A DNA stretch of 64,000 nt from Vitis vinifera (taxonomy: Eukaryota > Streptophyta > Magnoliopsida > Vitales > Vitaceae). Positions 25,001 through 36,500 of the stretch are shown here, piece after piece; position 1 is the stretch's first letter; each line of letters opens with the position of its first letter. Made by a program: the position numbers and the translations under genes. The notes below the pieces were generated by a model, which ran no database searches, was not told the origin of the DNA, and was given only the letters and a program-made list of their open reading frames with translations. The DNA lies in NCBI RefSeq assembly GCF_030704535.1, contig NC_081817.1, positions 29,389,001-29,453,000 of the forward strand, written 5' to 3'.

Positions 25001-27449
25001 AAGTCTAACCATTGCATCTGTTCTTGCATTGATATACAAGTAGATTACATTGTTTCTGATTAGTTGTTGAATTTTAGTCAATTGGTTTTAGTTCCCTATT
25101 CATTTTGATTGTAAGCATCCTTGGTCCTGATGCTAGAGCACAGATGTACTGTTTTTGCATGAAATTAATTCATCTCAAAGGGAATATAAGCATTCTAAAT
25201 CAACTATGGATGTAATCAAATCCTGATTGGTGTTGCAGCAACAAAAGAGTGGAGGTTAATAATCAGTTCAGCTGCAATAATCACCTTTTATTATATCACC
25301 TGATAACTCCTTTTAAAAAAAAATAAAATGAAAAAATCATTCTGTGAAGACAAAAACAAAACAGGGCAAATGGGTTATGTTGAGGGTGTCACTTTGAACT
25401 TTACTGTGGGTATACTGATGTAGAAGGTATCTCTGAATATGGAGTGACAGTGAGAACTGTTAACATTTAGGGTTAGCATATATTTATTTTTTAAAAATAT
25501 GTCCAGGCATTTCTTTTTTTGGGAGTCCAAACATTAAAAATGGAAAGTGAGCAATGATCTGAGTTGACATGTGATATGCATATATGTGCCTTGCCTACAT
25601 CTTTTGTTATGTCCTTCCCTCTTTATAGCAAGAATCTTATGGTGAGTCAGATTTATATTGTGTCCCTCACTTCCTTCATTGCCCTTCCTGAATTGAAGTT
25701 CAATGGCTTGTGGGATTATCTCCTTTCATACTCTCAAGTCATTTACATCTTAACCCTTAGTTATTTCTATGCAGTGACATTTATTTTTTATATTTCCAAA
25801 AGAAAGTGGTTTAAACTTTTTCTATTGACACCGTATAATATAACAGGGGTAATTTATTAAATATAGTTGAATTGATGGAAAAGGAGTGACTACTATATTT
25901 GTATTGCCACCAATTTTTCTTTTTTACTAGTACCCATGCAATAAGAGTAGTATCATCCTTTCAAGGCATGTGATTTCACTTTATAGCATGACAAAAAGAA
26001 ACAATTGTAGAAATTTGAGGAAATAAATCAAATGATTGGAGTGGGTAAGCTAGAAAGGCATGAAGTTTTGTGTTTGTCTGGTTTCTGTTTGTGTTCTTAC
26101 TTTTTGGGACTATTTTTTGTAACTTTCGAAGTTTGACAACTTCCAATGTTATTGTAATTTGCTGTTCTAAAAATTTTTGAAATTCTCAAACCACTTTGTT
26201 TCCTTTTGGGATGTTTGGGTTTCCCATTGAAGACTAGAGAATGAACGAGCCCTTTCTTTTTTGGGATTTGATACAGCCATTCTGTTTTTTAGTGCTTAAA
26301 CCAATTGTTCTTCTGATCACTTGCCCCTAAATTGGGCTTTTTAGGGATTAACCAATGTGATCTCCATTTTATTTCTTCATATTTTGCTATTCCTGTATTG
26401 GAGTATCAATTTCTGTGGCTGTAAAACCAAATGGACTTATTCAATGTCTTGTGTCGATTCAATTGTCATCCTTTTTTGTTACAATTTGGGTTTTGTTAGC
26501 TGCTGTGATAATTTTTCTTTAAGACATTTATTTCTGGCATTTTACAAGCATGATTTCAAGTGACTTATGATCTAGTTAAAAGTAATGATTCTGCTGTGCC
26601 TTGTGATTTGTGAGATAAGGCTTCCCTTTCAGTACAATAATCAGTTTTCTTTTCTCTGTGTCACTTATTGTAGTTTATTCGTGTGATTTTGGATGCAGCA
26701 CTTCTGGATGCCCGTTTGGTGAGGGATGTCACTTCCTGCATTACGTTCCTGGTGGCTATAGTGCAGTGACACAGATGACAAACCTGGGTGGAAATCCTGC
26801 TATGCCTCCCATTGCGAGAAATCCCATGGCCCCACCAACAATTCCTGATGGCCCTCCTACTGTCAAAACTCGGATCTGCAACAAATTCAACACTCCAGAG
26901 GGATGTAAGTTTGGTGACAAATGCCATTTTGCTCATGGTGAATTGGAGCTTGGCAGGCCAATTGTCCCAACCCATGAAGATCCCAGAGCAATGGGACCAA
27001 TGGGTGGCAGGTTAGCTGGACGGCTTGAGGCACCGCCACCAGGCCTGGCTGCTGCAGCCAGCTTTGGTGCATCAGCTACTGCCAAGATCAGTGTGGATGC
27101 ATCTCTTGCAGGAGCCATCATTGGAAAAGGTGGGGTAAACTCAAAGCAGATTTGTCGCCTCACTGGTGTCAAGCTTTCCATAAAGGAGCATGAATCAGAC
27201 CCAAATCAACGAAACATTGAACTCGAAGGAACCTTTGATCAGATCAAACAGGCTAGTGCAATGGTACGGGAACTCATCTTCAACATTGGCTCTGCCGCAG
27301 GTCACGCTAAAAATCCTACAGGTTCAGCCGCTTCAGCAAACAATTTCAAGACAAAGATGTGTGACAACTTTGCCAAGGGTTCATGCACCTTTGGAGACAG
27401 ATGCCATTTCGCTCATGGAGCTAATGAGTTGCGGAAGCCAGTGGCTTAG
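22043..27449 (+). CDS. KH-domain and triple CCCH zinc-finger RNA-binding protein
   Basis: Homologue of Arabidopsis C3H36/C3H52-type proteins (rice family name 'CCCH domain-containing protein 14/31-like'), thought to bind RNA in post-transcriptional control. Three exons, 22043-22121, 24568-24628 and 26699-27449, encode 296 residues. The first finger (C42-x8-C51-x5-C57-x3-H61) spans the exon 2/3 join and reads TKFFSTSGCPFGEGCHFLH after its first Cys. The second is ICNKFNTPEGCKFGDKCHFAH less its first residue, also C-x8-C-x5-C-x3-H. A KH domain follows with an intact GKGG loop (LAGAIIGKGGVNSKQICRLT). The third finger near the C-terminus is C-x7-C-x5-C-x3-H (CDNFAKGSCTFGDRCHFAH). Introns of 2.4 and 2.1 kb separate the short 5' exons from the main exon; the second holds a 78-base tandem duplication. 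All key residues are present and length is normal. Confidence 0.95.
24863..25018 (+). repeat. Two-copy 78-base tandem duplication in the CCCH-KH gene intron 2
   Basis: The block beginning TAATGCAATATTTAATCTAT at 24863 repeats at 24941 with only a few substitutions over most of its length. The period is 78 bases and the copies are directly adjacent. High identity indicates a recent local duplication. Confidence 0.85.
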
Positions 27450-28308
27450 GTATTTGCATTTCCTTTAAACTATTTCATCACCTTCAAGAAAGAGATGAGG
27501 TATTTCTCAACAATATGGTATGATAGTTTGGTTTCTGTTCTATCGGCCCCTCTTTCCTCCAGTGAGATATTGTGACATAACATGCTTGCTAAATTAATCA
27601 TTCATTTGCTAAATTAATTAATCTTCCCCATACAATGGGCACATAAAAGAGATTTAGGCATGGATGATATTTTGGACGCATACATGCTTGGGATGATGAG
27701 GATTTTTGTATGCTAGTGGTTCGGATGTTTGGCATTTGGATGGCCACGGATCTTCAATGGACCAATCAGATTGGTTGCATATCCCTCCCGTTTTGGAGCA
27801 GAGAGGAGCTTCACTCCCGCACATTCCCAAGCACCTCTCCACTCCATTCTTGGTTGGATTCTGTTTTATTCTTACCCTCATAACCTTATAGCCATGTCCA
27901 TTATGCGCCTTTGTGCCTTTGTTTTCTCTTTTGGTGTAGGTGGTGGTTTGAGGTTGAGGACCCCATGAATGAAACTCACAGGATTTAGTAAAAGTTTTGA
28001 TTTTTGTATCAGCATGCTTTGGGACATGTGTTTAAATAATTCAAAATTTTAGTCGTATTTTTGAAACCGTTCCAAACATTTCCCCAAAAACAGTTTTTTT
28101 AAATAGGTTTTCAATTAAATATGTTAACTTAGTCGGAGTGGGAATAACGAGTACAACGACCCAACAAGTCGAATTTTCCCTTGGCAAAGTTGATGCCAAG
28201 AAGTAAGACCTATTAGTGAACAACCAAATCTCAGTGCCATCTCTGCTCAAGCTGTTGTGTACGATGAAACCAGTTGCACTTAGCCCTAATGTCTTCCTGC
28301 CATGGAAA
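27450..28308. other. 3' flanks of CCCH-KH and NTAN1 genes
   Basis: Convergent 3' ends. The first few hundred bases are the likely CCCH-KH 3' UTR. From about 28010 to 28110 there is AT-rich text with TTTGAAACCGTTCCAAAC that resembles the MITE family seen in NTAN1 introns. No gene is supported. Confidence 0.5.
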
Positions 28309-31300
28309 TTAATTTACCAAGTAATCAACCCGAGCAGGGTGGTTTATGGAAGAACCCTGTGTGCATCTTGCCCAGCCTCCTGCAGTCCTCTTGAATACGC
28401 GAGGCTGCTTCATGGGAAAGGTCTCCCTCCAGTCTGGTCGATGAATCAAGTAGTCCCAACACCTACAGGATGATAAGTGCTTGCCATCAATCACTGTAAT
28501 CTGGGGGTAGCTTGAGGACTATGAAATCCATGTTCTATTTCAACCTTTATTTACCTTCTGATATTGTCCAAGAAATCCGGGGCCTCTGCAGAAGGTGAAG
28601 TCGAGCATGTCTGGAGAATTTCTGAATCAGAAAGATGTTGTAGTGTCATAGCAATATGTAACTGGCGCATGGTCCTAAACAAAAAGAAGTTAACCCACAG
28701 TTCAGTTGGCCCAACCCATGGAAGCTGAAAGTATGAAGCAACAGCATTTACCAGGTGCAGGGCGCAATTTTGAATTGGTCGGTCCGAGTATCATATGTCT
28801 CAAGTAACCGGCCATCCCAACTGGGATCCTCGTAGGAGACAGACACTCGAATCCGCCGGACGATTTCTTCTGGGCATCTGGTAGTTCTGTCAAAGCTTGC
28901 TGGGAGGATCCGCCCGGTGGAAGTTTCTGCCTGAAAACAAGTTTAAAATGCTTCAAACATAGAAACGAATTCCAAAGATTCAAGAAATGAAACATCTCAT
29001 CTCTCAATGGTAACATCAACACATTAAAATTGTGGTTGAATCTTCGTTTTTGTATTCTGGAAGGTGTTGGATCATTGGAAATAACTTCATTTTTTTAAAG
29101 TGTGCTGCATATTCAATAAAAGAAATCATATGATACAACCAAAGAGATGCAATTTCTCATAACAGATTCCATATCAATAACTTAAGATTCATGCAATGAA
29201 ATTCTGTTTGAAAACACACTACTTATTCTTTATGAAGATGTTCTTTGTATTTTCAATTATTGCTAAGAAGATTCCAGAAAAAAAAAAAACTGAAACACCT
29301 TAAATTTGCTCTAAAAATAACATGGTTTTAGAACAAATTCTAAAAATGTTGTGTTTTGCCAAAAGTTTACTAACCTCGGTTTCTAAGTTAAAAAACTATT
29401 TTCTATTCTCAATAGGAAACTATTTTCATATTTTTCTTTTGTCAAATATGATTTATAGTGCATACAATCAATGCATGTGTATGTGTTTAACTTCAAATGT
29501 TTACATGGAATATGAAAATTAAAATTTGATCAGCTTGGAAATCATTAGAAGAACTCCCTCTAAGACATTGTTTCAATCAAGATTCCTTCCATGAATCCCA
29601 GTGGAATATCATCCAAACAATAAGTTTGACAAAAATCTCAAAGTCATCTTTAAAAGGTTTGAACACAGATAGCAGAAAAGGAAAAGGAAGTCATTTGAGT
29701 TTGAAACTGACCAAGAACCCATTGAAAATGGGGTATCCATTTCCTTCAGAATCCCTTCTGGTGTTGTGCCCAAGAACACACAGAGTTTGAATGTGAAAAT
29801 TTTCTCGGCTTCTCCACAAAGCATCAATAATTTTGATGCACAAAGGAAGGGAATAACCATCCCATTTTTCCTGCCTTTTTGATCTAGTTTTATGGCTGGC
29901 CTGCTGCATCAAAAATTCAATACATTCAACTATTATTCTGCCTCTGAGCTGGTAACTAGAGCTCTGGAAAATCAAACACAAAGTTGAGGATCATGGGCCA
30001 GACTTTAGGTGAGGAATCGTCGAAACCACCAATAAGATGCACCTGCATTTGATAGTTTTGAATAAGTTTAAACCCACATAGAAGTGTCAGAAGTCGATCA
30101 ATCAAGATTATCCCTAAAGTGACAAAGTTTTAGGAGAAAAAGAAGAGTACATCCAACTCGGCATCAAAGCCGTGATTGTGAACAAGTGATAACATCTGGG
30201 TGAGGCCTCCATCAACAACAGTGGGAGAATCCATATGGGCAACAGAGATCCTGAAATCAAAGGTCCCAAACAAACAAAATCAGAAATGCAGAATTACGCA
30301 AATTCTGAAGTTCCTTACAAATCCTACTGGATATAGTGGATTCTTACATTCCAGATTTTCGGTTTCGGATCACAATGCCCACACAAGTTGTTGCTTCATC
30401 GGTGCCAACCAACTTTTCAAGGTGAAGAAAAAAAACAAAGAATTCATAGGTGAAAGGGAATTGGGAAATAAAGTAACAAACTCTCAGTGTGAATTCAATG
30501 TTGAGAATGTCAATTCAGAGTCTCAAACATATAGCAAAGAAAAGAGAAAACATTGTTGTGAGGGTACTGAATTGGGAGTATACTTTCTGGATGCTATTGC
30601 ATAATGAAGGTTCAGTAGTAAAGGGCCTATTTGGGAACATTTTTTTGAGAAAAACAATCCTTAATTGTTTTTAGGAACAAAATTCTGTTTGGGAACTTAA
30701 ATATGAAAACCAGCTTTCTCAGCTTATTCTCTATGGAGATATACAACATACTTATATACAATGCAAAAGTTTTAAAAGTATTCTCCATATTTTCAATTGT
30801 TACTCAAGCACCGACAAAAACAATTGAAAATATCTAAAATTTATTTTAAAAAACAAGCTACTTTTAGAACAAATTTTCAAAAATTGTTTTCTATCAAAGT
30901 TTGCCAAATGTGTTTTCTAAGTTAGAAAACTGCTTTTAAGAACAGTTTCCAAACAGAGTCAAAATCTCTTTGCTGTTGGGCAATAACTGGTTCCTTTTGC
31001 TTCTAAAGGTTAAAAGAAAGGAAATGTTTCAGACACTTTTTCATTTTCTAGAGACACAATGCAAAAGAAAATGGGGAGGGAAGGAGAGTATGCAAATCCA
31101 CAAAACTGGAATATCAAAAGGATACCCCTAGATTTTACAAAATATGATGACAGCCATCCAACAAGAAATGCATTTCATCCCATCTTTTTATAAAAACATC
31201 AGGCAGCTGACAACCCGGGCTTAAATAACAACAGCAGTTCATGTCATGCAGTTTCATGTAGTGATATGTAACACAAGAATCCCTAGCTAATATGCTATCC

Positions 31301-32359
31301 TGCAAAGATGTGGACTACCTCAAGTGCATGAGATCCTCAACAGTGTTATGCTCGAGAATGTGCCCATATATGACATGCAGTGTACAAGTCCCTTTAAAAT
31401 TTTGGTGTCTGCTGGACTATCCAGGACTGATGATGATAGGAAGATCGAGAACTAATCCAAAATAAGGATGATACCACATATTTAGCCAGGCAAACAAGCT
31501 TACATAGAAGGCTTAGGAAATACCATCACCTATGAAATTAGAAAAACCCTCTTGAGGATATATTTGTAACTACTTGCCTAAGCAAATACCAAAACAAACT
31601 TACATCCACGAGCTCAGGGTCAACAGTTGCATACTCTCTCTGGAACACGTAAACACATTTGCTCTGACTTGATCCCTCTGAACCAGCCTGCTCGGAAACT
31701 GAAAACTTCCTCTCTGGGATAGCTTTGAATGAATGTGAAGAAGATACCAGAACAGGGTGTTCCCACAAGGCCATCAGAAGATCACCTGCCTGTTGATAAG
31801 CACAAGTTTTCGAGTCTGTGAGCTACTCAACACCACAAGTGATCATACAAATTCCACTCAGGAAGAAAACCCATGATCCAAGATTCTCAGAAACCCTTAG
31901 AGACACAAGCCAGCAAGAGAAATCAATAGGCAAAAACATCCACATGCAGAACCAACATAATAACCTTCAATATGTGCCCACCCCTACCCTTTGCAGATAG
32001 AATCATAAGCCAAAACCCATATGTAACAAATCAAACCATGACATGGAAAAAGATAATTCTAATAGAAGCAATAGGGTTGTGAAAGCATCGGATATCAAAC
32101 TTAAACACCTTCCTTTCATAGCTCAGAGCGACATTTTCACAAACACCTTCACAGCAGAATAACCCATCAAGCAATCGGGGTTCTTGAATTGGAATTGAAC
32201 AAAATAATGAAGTTGGGGTTTTTGTAGATGACACCATGATTCATACAAAATCATGTTTAGAGAAAAAACAAAAAAAACAAAAAACAAAAGAGAAGGTACC
32301 TGAGACGGAGATGATCGAGTCTCAGATGGATCCACCACCGACCCACCTACAAAAATCAT
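28309..32359 (-). CDS. NTAN1: Protein N-terminal asparagine amidohydrolase
   Basis: Deamidates N-terminal Asn of proteins to Asp, creating a tertiary destabilising residue for the Arg/N-degron ubiquitin pathway. Nine exons on the minus strand give 363 residues: 32359-32300, 31789-31604, 30412-30348, 30250-30151, 30042-30004, 29900-29712, 28930-28752, 28674-28555, 28462-28309. Diagnostic segments are VYVFQREYATVDPELVD, then VGTDEATTCVGIVIRNR with the catalytic Cys (Cys92, matching the TTC motif of human NTAN1). They are followed by SVAHMDSPTVVDGG, LDVHLIGGFDD, IQTLCVLGHNTRRDSEGN, YPIFNGFL, RCPEEIVRRIRVSVSYEDP and the DYLIHRPDWRETFP tail. Length fits plant homologues (about 350). The exon 5/6 join has alternatives: I chose a 103-base intron over a 40-base one that would be too short for a plant. 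Introns 2 and 6 carry related MITE-like inserts. The gene lies head to head with the LIN37-like gene, 1.24 kb between ATGs. Confidence 0.92.
29195..29545. mobile_element. MITE-like insert in NTAN1 intron 6
   Basis: AT-rich block with ATTCTGTTTGAAAACACACT at the left and TTTCTAAGTTAAAAAACTAT further right. It is recognisably the same family as the insert in intron 2 (shared words ATTTTCAATTRTT, TTTAGAACAAATT, CTAAGTTA-AAAACT). Ends and target duplication are not clear. Confidence 0.45.
30623..30960. mobile_element. MITE-like insert in NTAN1 intron 2
   Basis: Left end GGGCCTATTTGGGAACAT and right end ...GTTTCCAAACAGAGTC form imperfect inverted termini of the kind seen in plant hAT-like MITEs (CTRTTTGGRAAC). 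The interior is AT-rich and non-coding. A related copy is in intron 6 of the same gene. Confidence 0.5.
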
Positions 32360-33415
32360 CTTTCTTTGTGGGATTTGATCTGGGAATTGAGAGAAAAACA
32401 CTCTCCCTGGTCAACTACCACCTATGAGAAAGTCAATTGAAGCAGAGGGAGGAGCAATCCCAATACAATTTTGAGTCTTTTCTTGGTGATACAAATAATA
32501 TTTATCACTTTATGATTAATAATAAAAATAATAGGTCGAAATTTTCTATGGTGTCCAATTACCAACATATCCCATCAAATCTCAGTCGGAAAATCAAATC
32601 TTAATCATTCTATTAGCAAAGAAAATAAATTGAAAATCCCATCTTTATTAGAAAAAATTAAGCTTATGACATATAATTCTTTTGTTATTATGCAGTTACC
32701 ATTTTTTTTGGCAATAATGTTTAGTGAAAAACACAAATTTTATCTGAAAATTATTTTAAAAAATTTTAAAAACATGTTTAACGGAATTTTTATTAAAAAT
32801 ATAATTTATTCTGAAAAATATTTTATTAAAACAGATTTAAGGTATTTTCAATTCTTTTGTAGTATTTTGAGAAATAATTTAGAATATGAAAGAATATTTG
32901 AAAATACCATGAAGAGTAAATTTAAAAAAAAAGAATTTAAATTTTAGTCATCAAATAAAATTTATTTTTAAAAACAATTAGAAATGGATAAATTTCAAAA
33001 ATTAATTTTGAAATCCTTCCAAACAGAAAAGAAAAAAGAAAAAAAAATTAAAATTATTTTATAAATGTTTCTTTAAATGAATTTTACTTATTTTTTTTAT
33101 AAAAATTAAATAATTTATAAATATATAGATTGTTAATTAATATTAATTATATTTAACTTTTCTTTTAAACAAAAGAATGGAAAATTAATTTCTTTAGCAT
33201 TTTTTTTTTTTTGGAATTTTCTTGCAACCAGGCATAATCCAATATTAAATTTTAAAATTTAATACAAAGAATTAGAATAGAATAATATATAAGTTCTAAA
33301 GTATTTTGATTTTATTTTATTTCCATTTTCTCAATACTTTTTAATGTATTAATATCTTTAGTAATATTCCATTCAAATATTTAAAATAATCTTTATTCAA
33401 AAGATAAAATGAGGA

Positions 33416-33416
<1 letters not shown>

Positions 33417-33443
<27 letters not shown>
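33417..33443. repeat. (TA)n microsatellite
   Basis: About 13 TA units in the divergent promoter region; likely length-variable among individuals. Confidence 0.9.
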
Positions 33444-33447
<4 letters not shown>

Positions 33448-33519
33448 ATATTCCACTATTTTAATAAATCAAGGGAGTTAATTTGGGAGGAGAAAAACGA
33501 CACCGTTTTGGGGGTGACA

Positions 33520-33526
33520 TATAAAA
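33520..33526 (+). promoter_or_regulatory. Candidate TATA box of the LIN37-like gene
   Basis: TATAAAA lies about 70 bases before the ATG at 33597, just downstream of the ACACCGTTTT word. Spacing fits a short-leader plant promoter. Confidence 0.55.
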
Positions 33527-33596
33527 CAGTTTTGGCATCAGAATTTCAAAATCGAAACCCAAGACTCCCCCGAAATCCCCCGCCACCACACTGCCC

Positions 33597-36500
33597 ATGG
33601 CTTCTCCAGATCCTCCCACCACCGCCGCTACGCCCGCCGCCACCACTGCTACCACTTCCACGACCACCGCCACCACTGCCATGACCACGGCCACCATCCG
33701 TTCATTCTCTACACTCCCACCCCCAGCGGCACCACTAACCGTGGATCCGATGGCCATAGTCCGATACCCCGTAGGCCAACCCCCCCACCCACTTCCATAC
33801 TCCACAATCAGAGTCCCAAACCCTCAATTGGCCAAACCCCATGACCCTCCACAGGGGATTCTCTACCCGGTCGCCTCCTCCGGGCGCGGCTTCATCCCCA
33901 AACCCCTACGCCCCCAATCCTCCGATCACAACACCGTCACAGTTGCCAACCCCGGTGCCGCCTTCCCTCCTCGATCAGCAGCCACCGCCGCCGCCGCCTT
34001 CTCCCACCAGGCTCGCCCTTTTGGGTTTCCCCAGTCGGACCTCAACTACCCTGTGCACTCCATGAGAATGCCCCACTTGCTCCCTTCTCACGTAGGTGTG
34101 ACTGCGGTTCCTGGTTCGGCTCCCATCAAGGGAATTCCGGTTTCCGCACACCCCAAGGTTCAAATTCTGCGTTAATTTTCTTATTTTGAGGAATGCATTT
34201 TTGATTCGTTCTTCTTTGGTTGCTTTGGTAATGGGTTTTTTTCGACTGAATTTTCTTTCTTTTATCCTTTCCGTCGGAATTTATTTTAATTTTATATTGT
34301 GCTAATTTGATTTGTGTGAGTACAATGATATGATTCTGTGAATAGAGGATGCTGATATTGACTCAACGATGTTAGGTAACGGACACAAAACCTTTGTTCA
34401 TGATGAAGCTAGAGGTTTTTATTTAAGCATGAGTTAGGAATATTTAGCAACCTGTGCCTGAAGGGTCAGATTATGTGTTCTTTGTAGAGTAATTTTTGTT
34501 TGATTGGTTGGTTTTTTGGTTGCTTTAATAATGGTTAGCGTGTACTGAATCGATCTGTTTTTATGTCTTGTTATGGATGGGGTTTAAATTAGGCTAATTT
34601 GATTTTTGTGAACATTTCCATACATAATTATGTGAATAATGAAATGCTATCATTTTTCCGGTCCATGGGTGGTATGTAATGATGTGATAGATTTTGTTCA
34701 AGATGGAGTTAGAAGGTTTTATTTTTATGGAATAAATATTTTCCTTGCTTTTAAATTTAGTCATAAATTGATGAACTTTTAGAAACATGTTGGGAATTGT
34801 TGTTGAAAACTGAAATTTCACATATGGATATAAAGATACCCTTTGGTCCATTCGAAGGCAAAAAGAATATAAAAAATAGTAAACTAAAAGACGTATTCAT
34901 AATTGTGGAGACTCAGAAACTGAGGACTGCAGAATCTGGAATTGGAGGGGTCAGCTAGTACTTAACTCGCTATCAACCTGAAAGAACACACTGGAGGAAC
35001 CTTGGTATTAACACTCTTATGCAAGAGAGAAGAAGAGGGTTTTTTTAGGAAAAGCAAATGCCAAGGTATTTGTGTAGACCCTTTTTTAGAAAGAGTGATG
35101 GGCTTTTATACCTCTCTTTCAGCTAGGGTTACTTGAATTAACCTTGTGGTTATGTGGTTAAGCACTGAGAACAGGTGTCACAAATGGCCATTGTGGCATC
35201 CCTCTTATCATCTAAACAGTTTTCCTTCTAGAGATGGTTCCCAATTTCTTTACAAGAGTGTAAACCCTTTCTTATGCCACCATAGAACGCCTCACTCTTG
35301 AGCTTGGCAGAGAGCTTAAGCTTCCATTGCTTGCCTCCCCTTGCAGTGCTGGCAGGTGGATGTGGGTTTGGTCTTAGATCCCAACCCATTTGGCTTCTTG
35401 GGCCTGCCCAAGTGCCACATTTCAGGCTTGTTGATGCCATCCCTTCATTATTGTCGGTAAACTTAATTTAGAACCTTGAGATAAATATTTAAAGTTTAGT
35501 TGCCCTATAAACTTAAGGGATTAACACTTTGTTCCTTTATTTGTATTTATTATTATTTTTTATGAAGTTGTCTATTTTTGCAATAGTTAACCAAGGAAAT
35601 CAAAATCTAGAAACTTGTTTGTATGGCTTCAAAGTTCAATCATGCCAACTACCTAGAAACCTGATTTTAATACCTCAGCGATAAATTTAATTGGAGTCAA
35701 GGTTCTAAATTTTATATGATTTTAAATCCCTTTCTTATCCAAAACATTACTTTTTGAGGTCTTTAAGTTGACACATAATATTGCGCATGAAACCCCAACA
35801 AAGAGATACAACGCTTTCTGTCCACTATTATGGTCCGCCAGCAAATGCAGAGGCAATTCAATTGTATCTTTTCTTTCTCCTGTATCTTTTCTTCTATTAA
35901 AGTTTGAGAATGTTGGGGTTTCTCTTTGTTTTTAGATTTCTATTGTTGGGAGTTTTCTCTTTTGTTCAGTTTGTGTAGGAAGGACCTCTCATCCTTCCCT
36001 TGTTTTCTTCTCTTTCTTTTGTATCTTTTCTTCTATTAATATATTTTTCTTCGTTTCTGATCAAAAAAAAAAAAAAAAAGCATTGTATCTCCTCGTATCA
36101 TACATACATCATTAAAAGGATTAAAAATCTATGTCAATTAATGATGGAAATATGTGAACTGCTGCAGTTGCTTACGAATATCTCTGACCTGCATTGGATT
36201 TGAATTGATGAATGATTTATTTGTATCATCTCTCTATTAGTTTTATTTCTATGACTGTTTTTGACTTAGACACTATTTTTAGATGAGAGCTGTATGACAA
36301 AAAATGTCCCAACCATTGCTTCCTTTTCTGAAGCCAATTCATAAATGTTAACTTCTGCATATCTTTCTTGCAATGTCTTTGGACCAAGATTATTGATTAT
36401 GTTTAATTTGATCCTATGAGTGATACCTCATTATGCTCATATTTCATATCGAGTTCAGTGAGTTCATAAGACTTTTGTTTACTTGTGGTAGGTTGCTCCA

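Larger units (their letters stand above)
32360..33596. promoter_or_regulatory. Shared divergent promoter region of NTAN1 and LIN37-like genes
   Basis: 1.24 kb between two outward-facing genes. The centre is very AT-rich without a gene. Near the LIN37 side are a (TA)n tract (about 33417-33443), the word AAACGACACCGTTTTGGG at about 33493, which recurs in plant promoters, and a TATA box. No clear TATA is seen on the NTAN1 side. Confidence 0.5.

Noticed and set aside
29964-30003. 40-base intron between NTAN1 exons 5 and 6
   Set aside because: It keeps frame but is shorter than known plant introns. The 103-base alternative (29901-30003) also keeps frame and gives a better family match.
33461-33805. 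Minus-strand Val/Ala-rich frame over LIN37 exon 1
   Set aside because: It is the complement of Pro/Thr-rich coding sequence; composition explains it.
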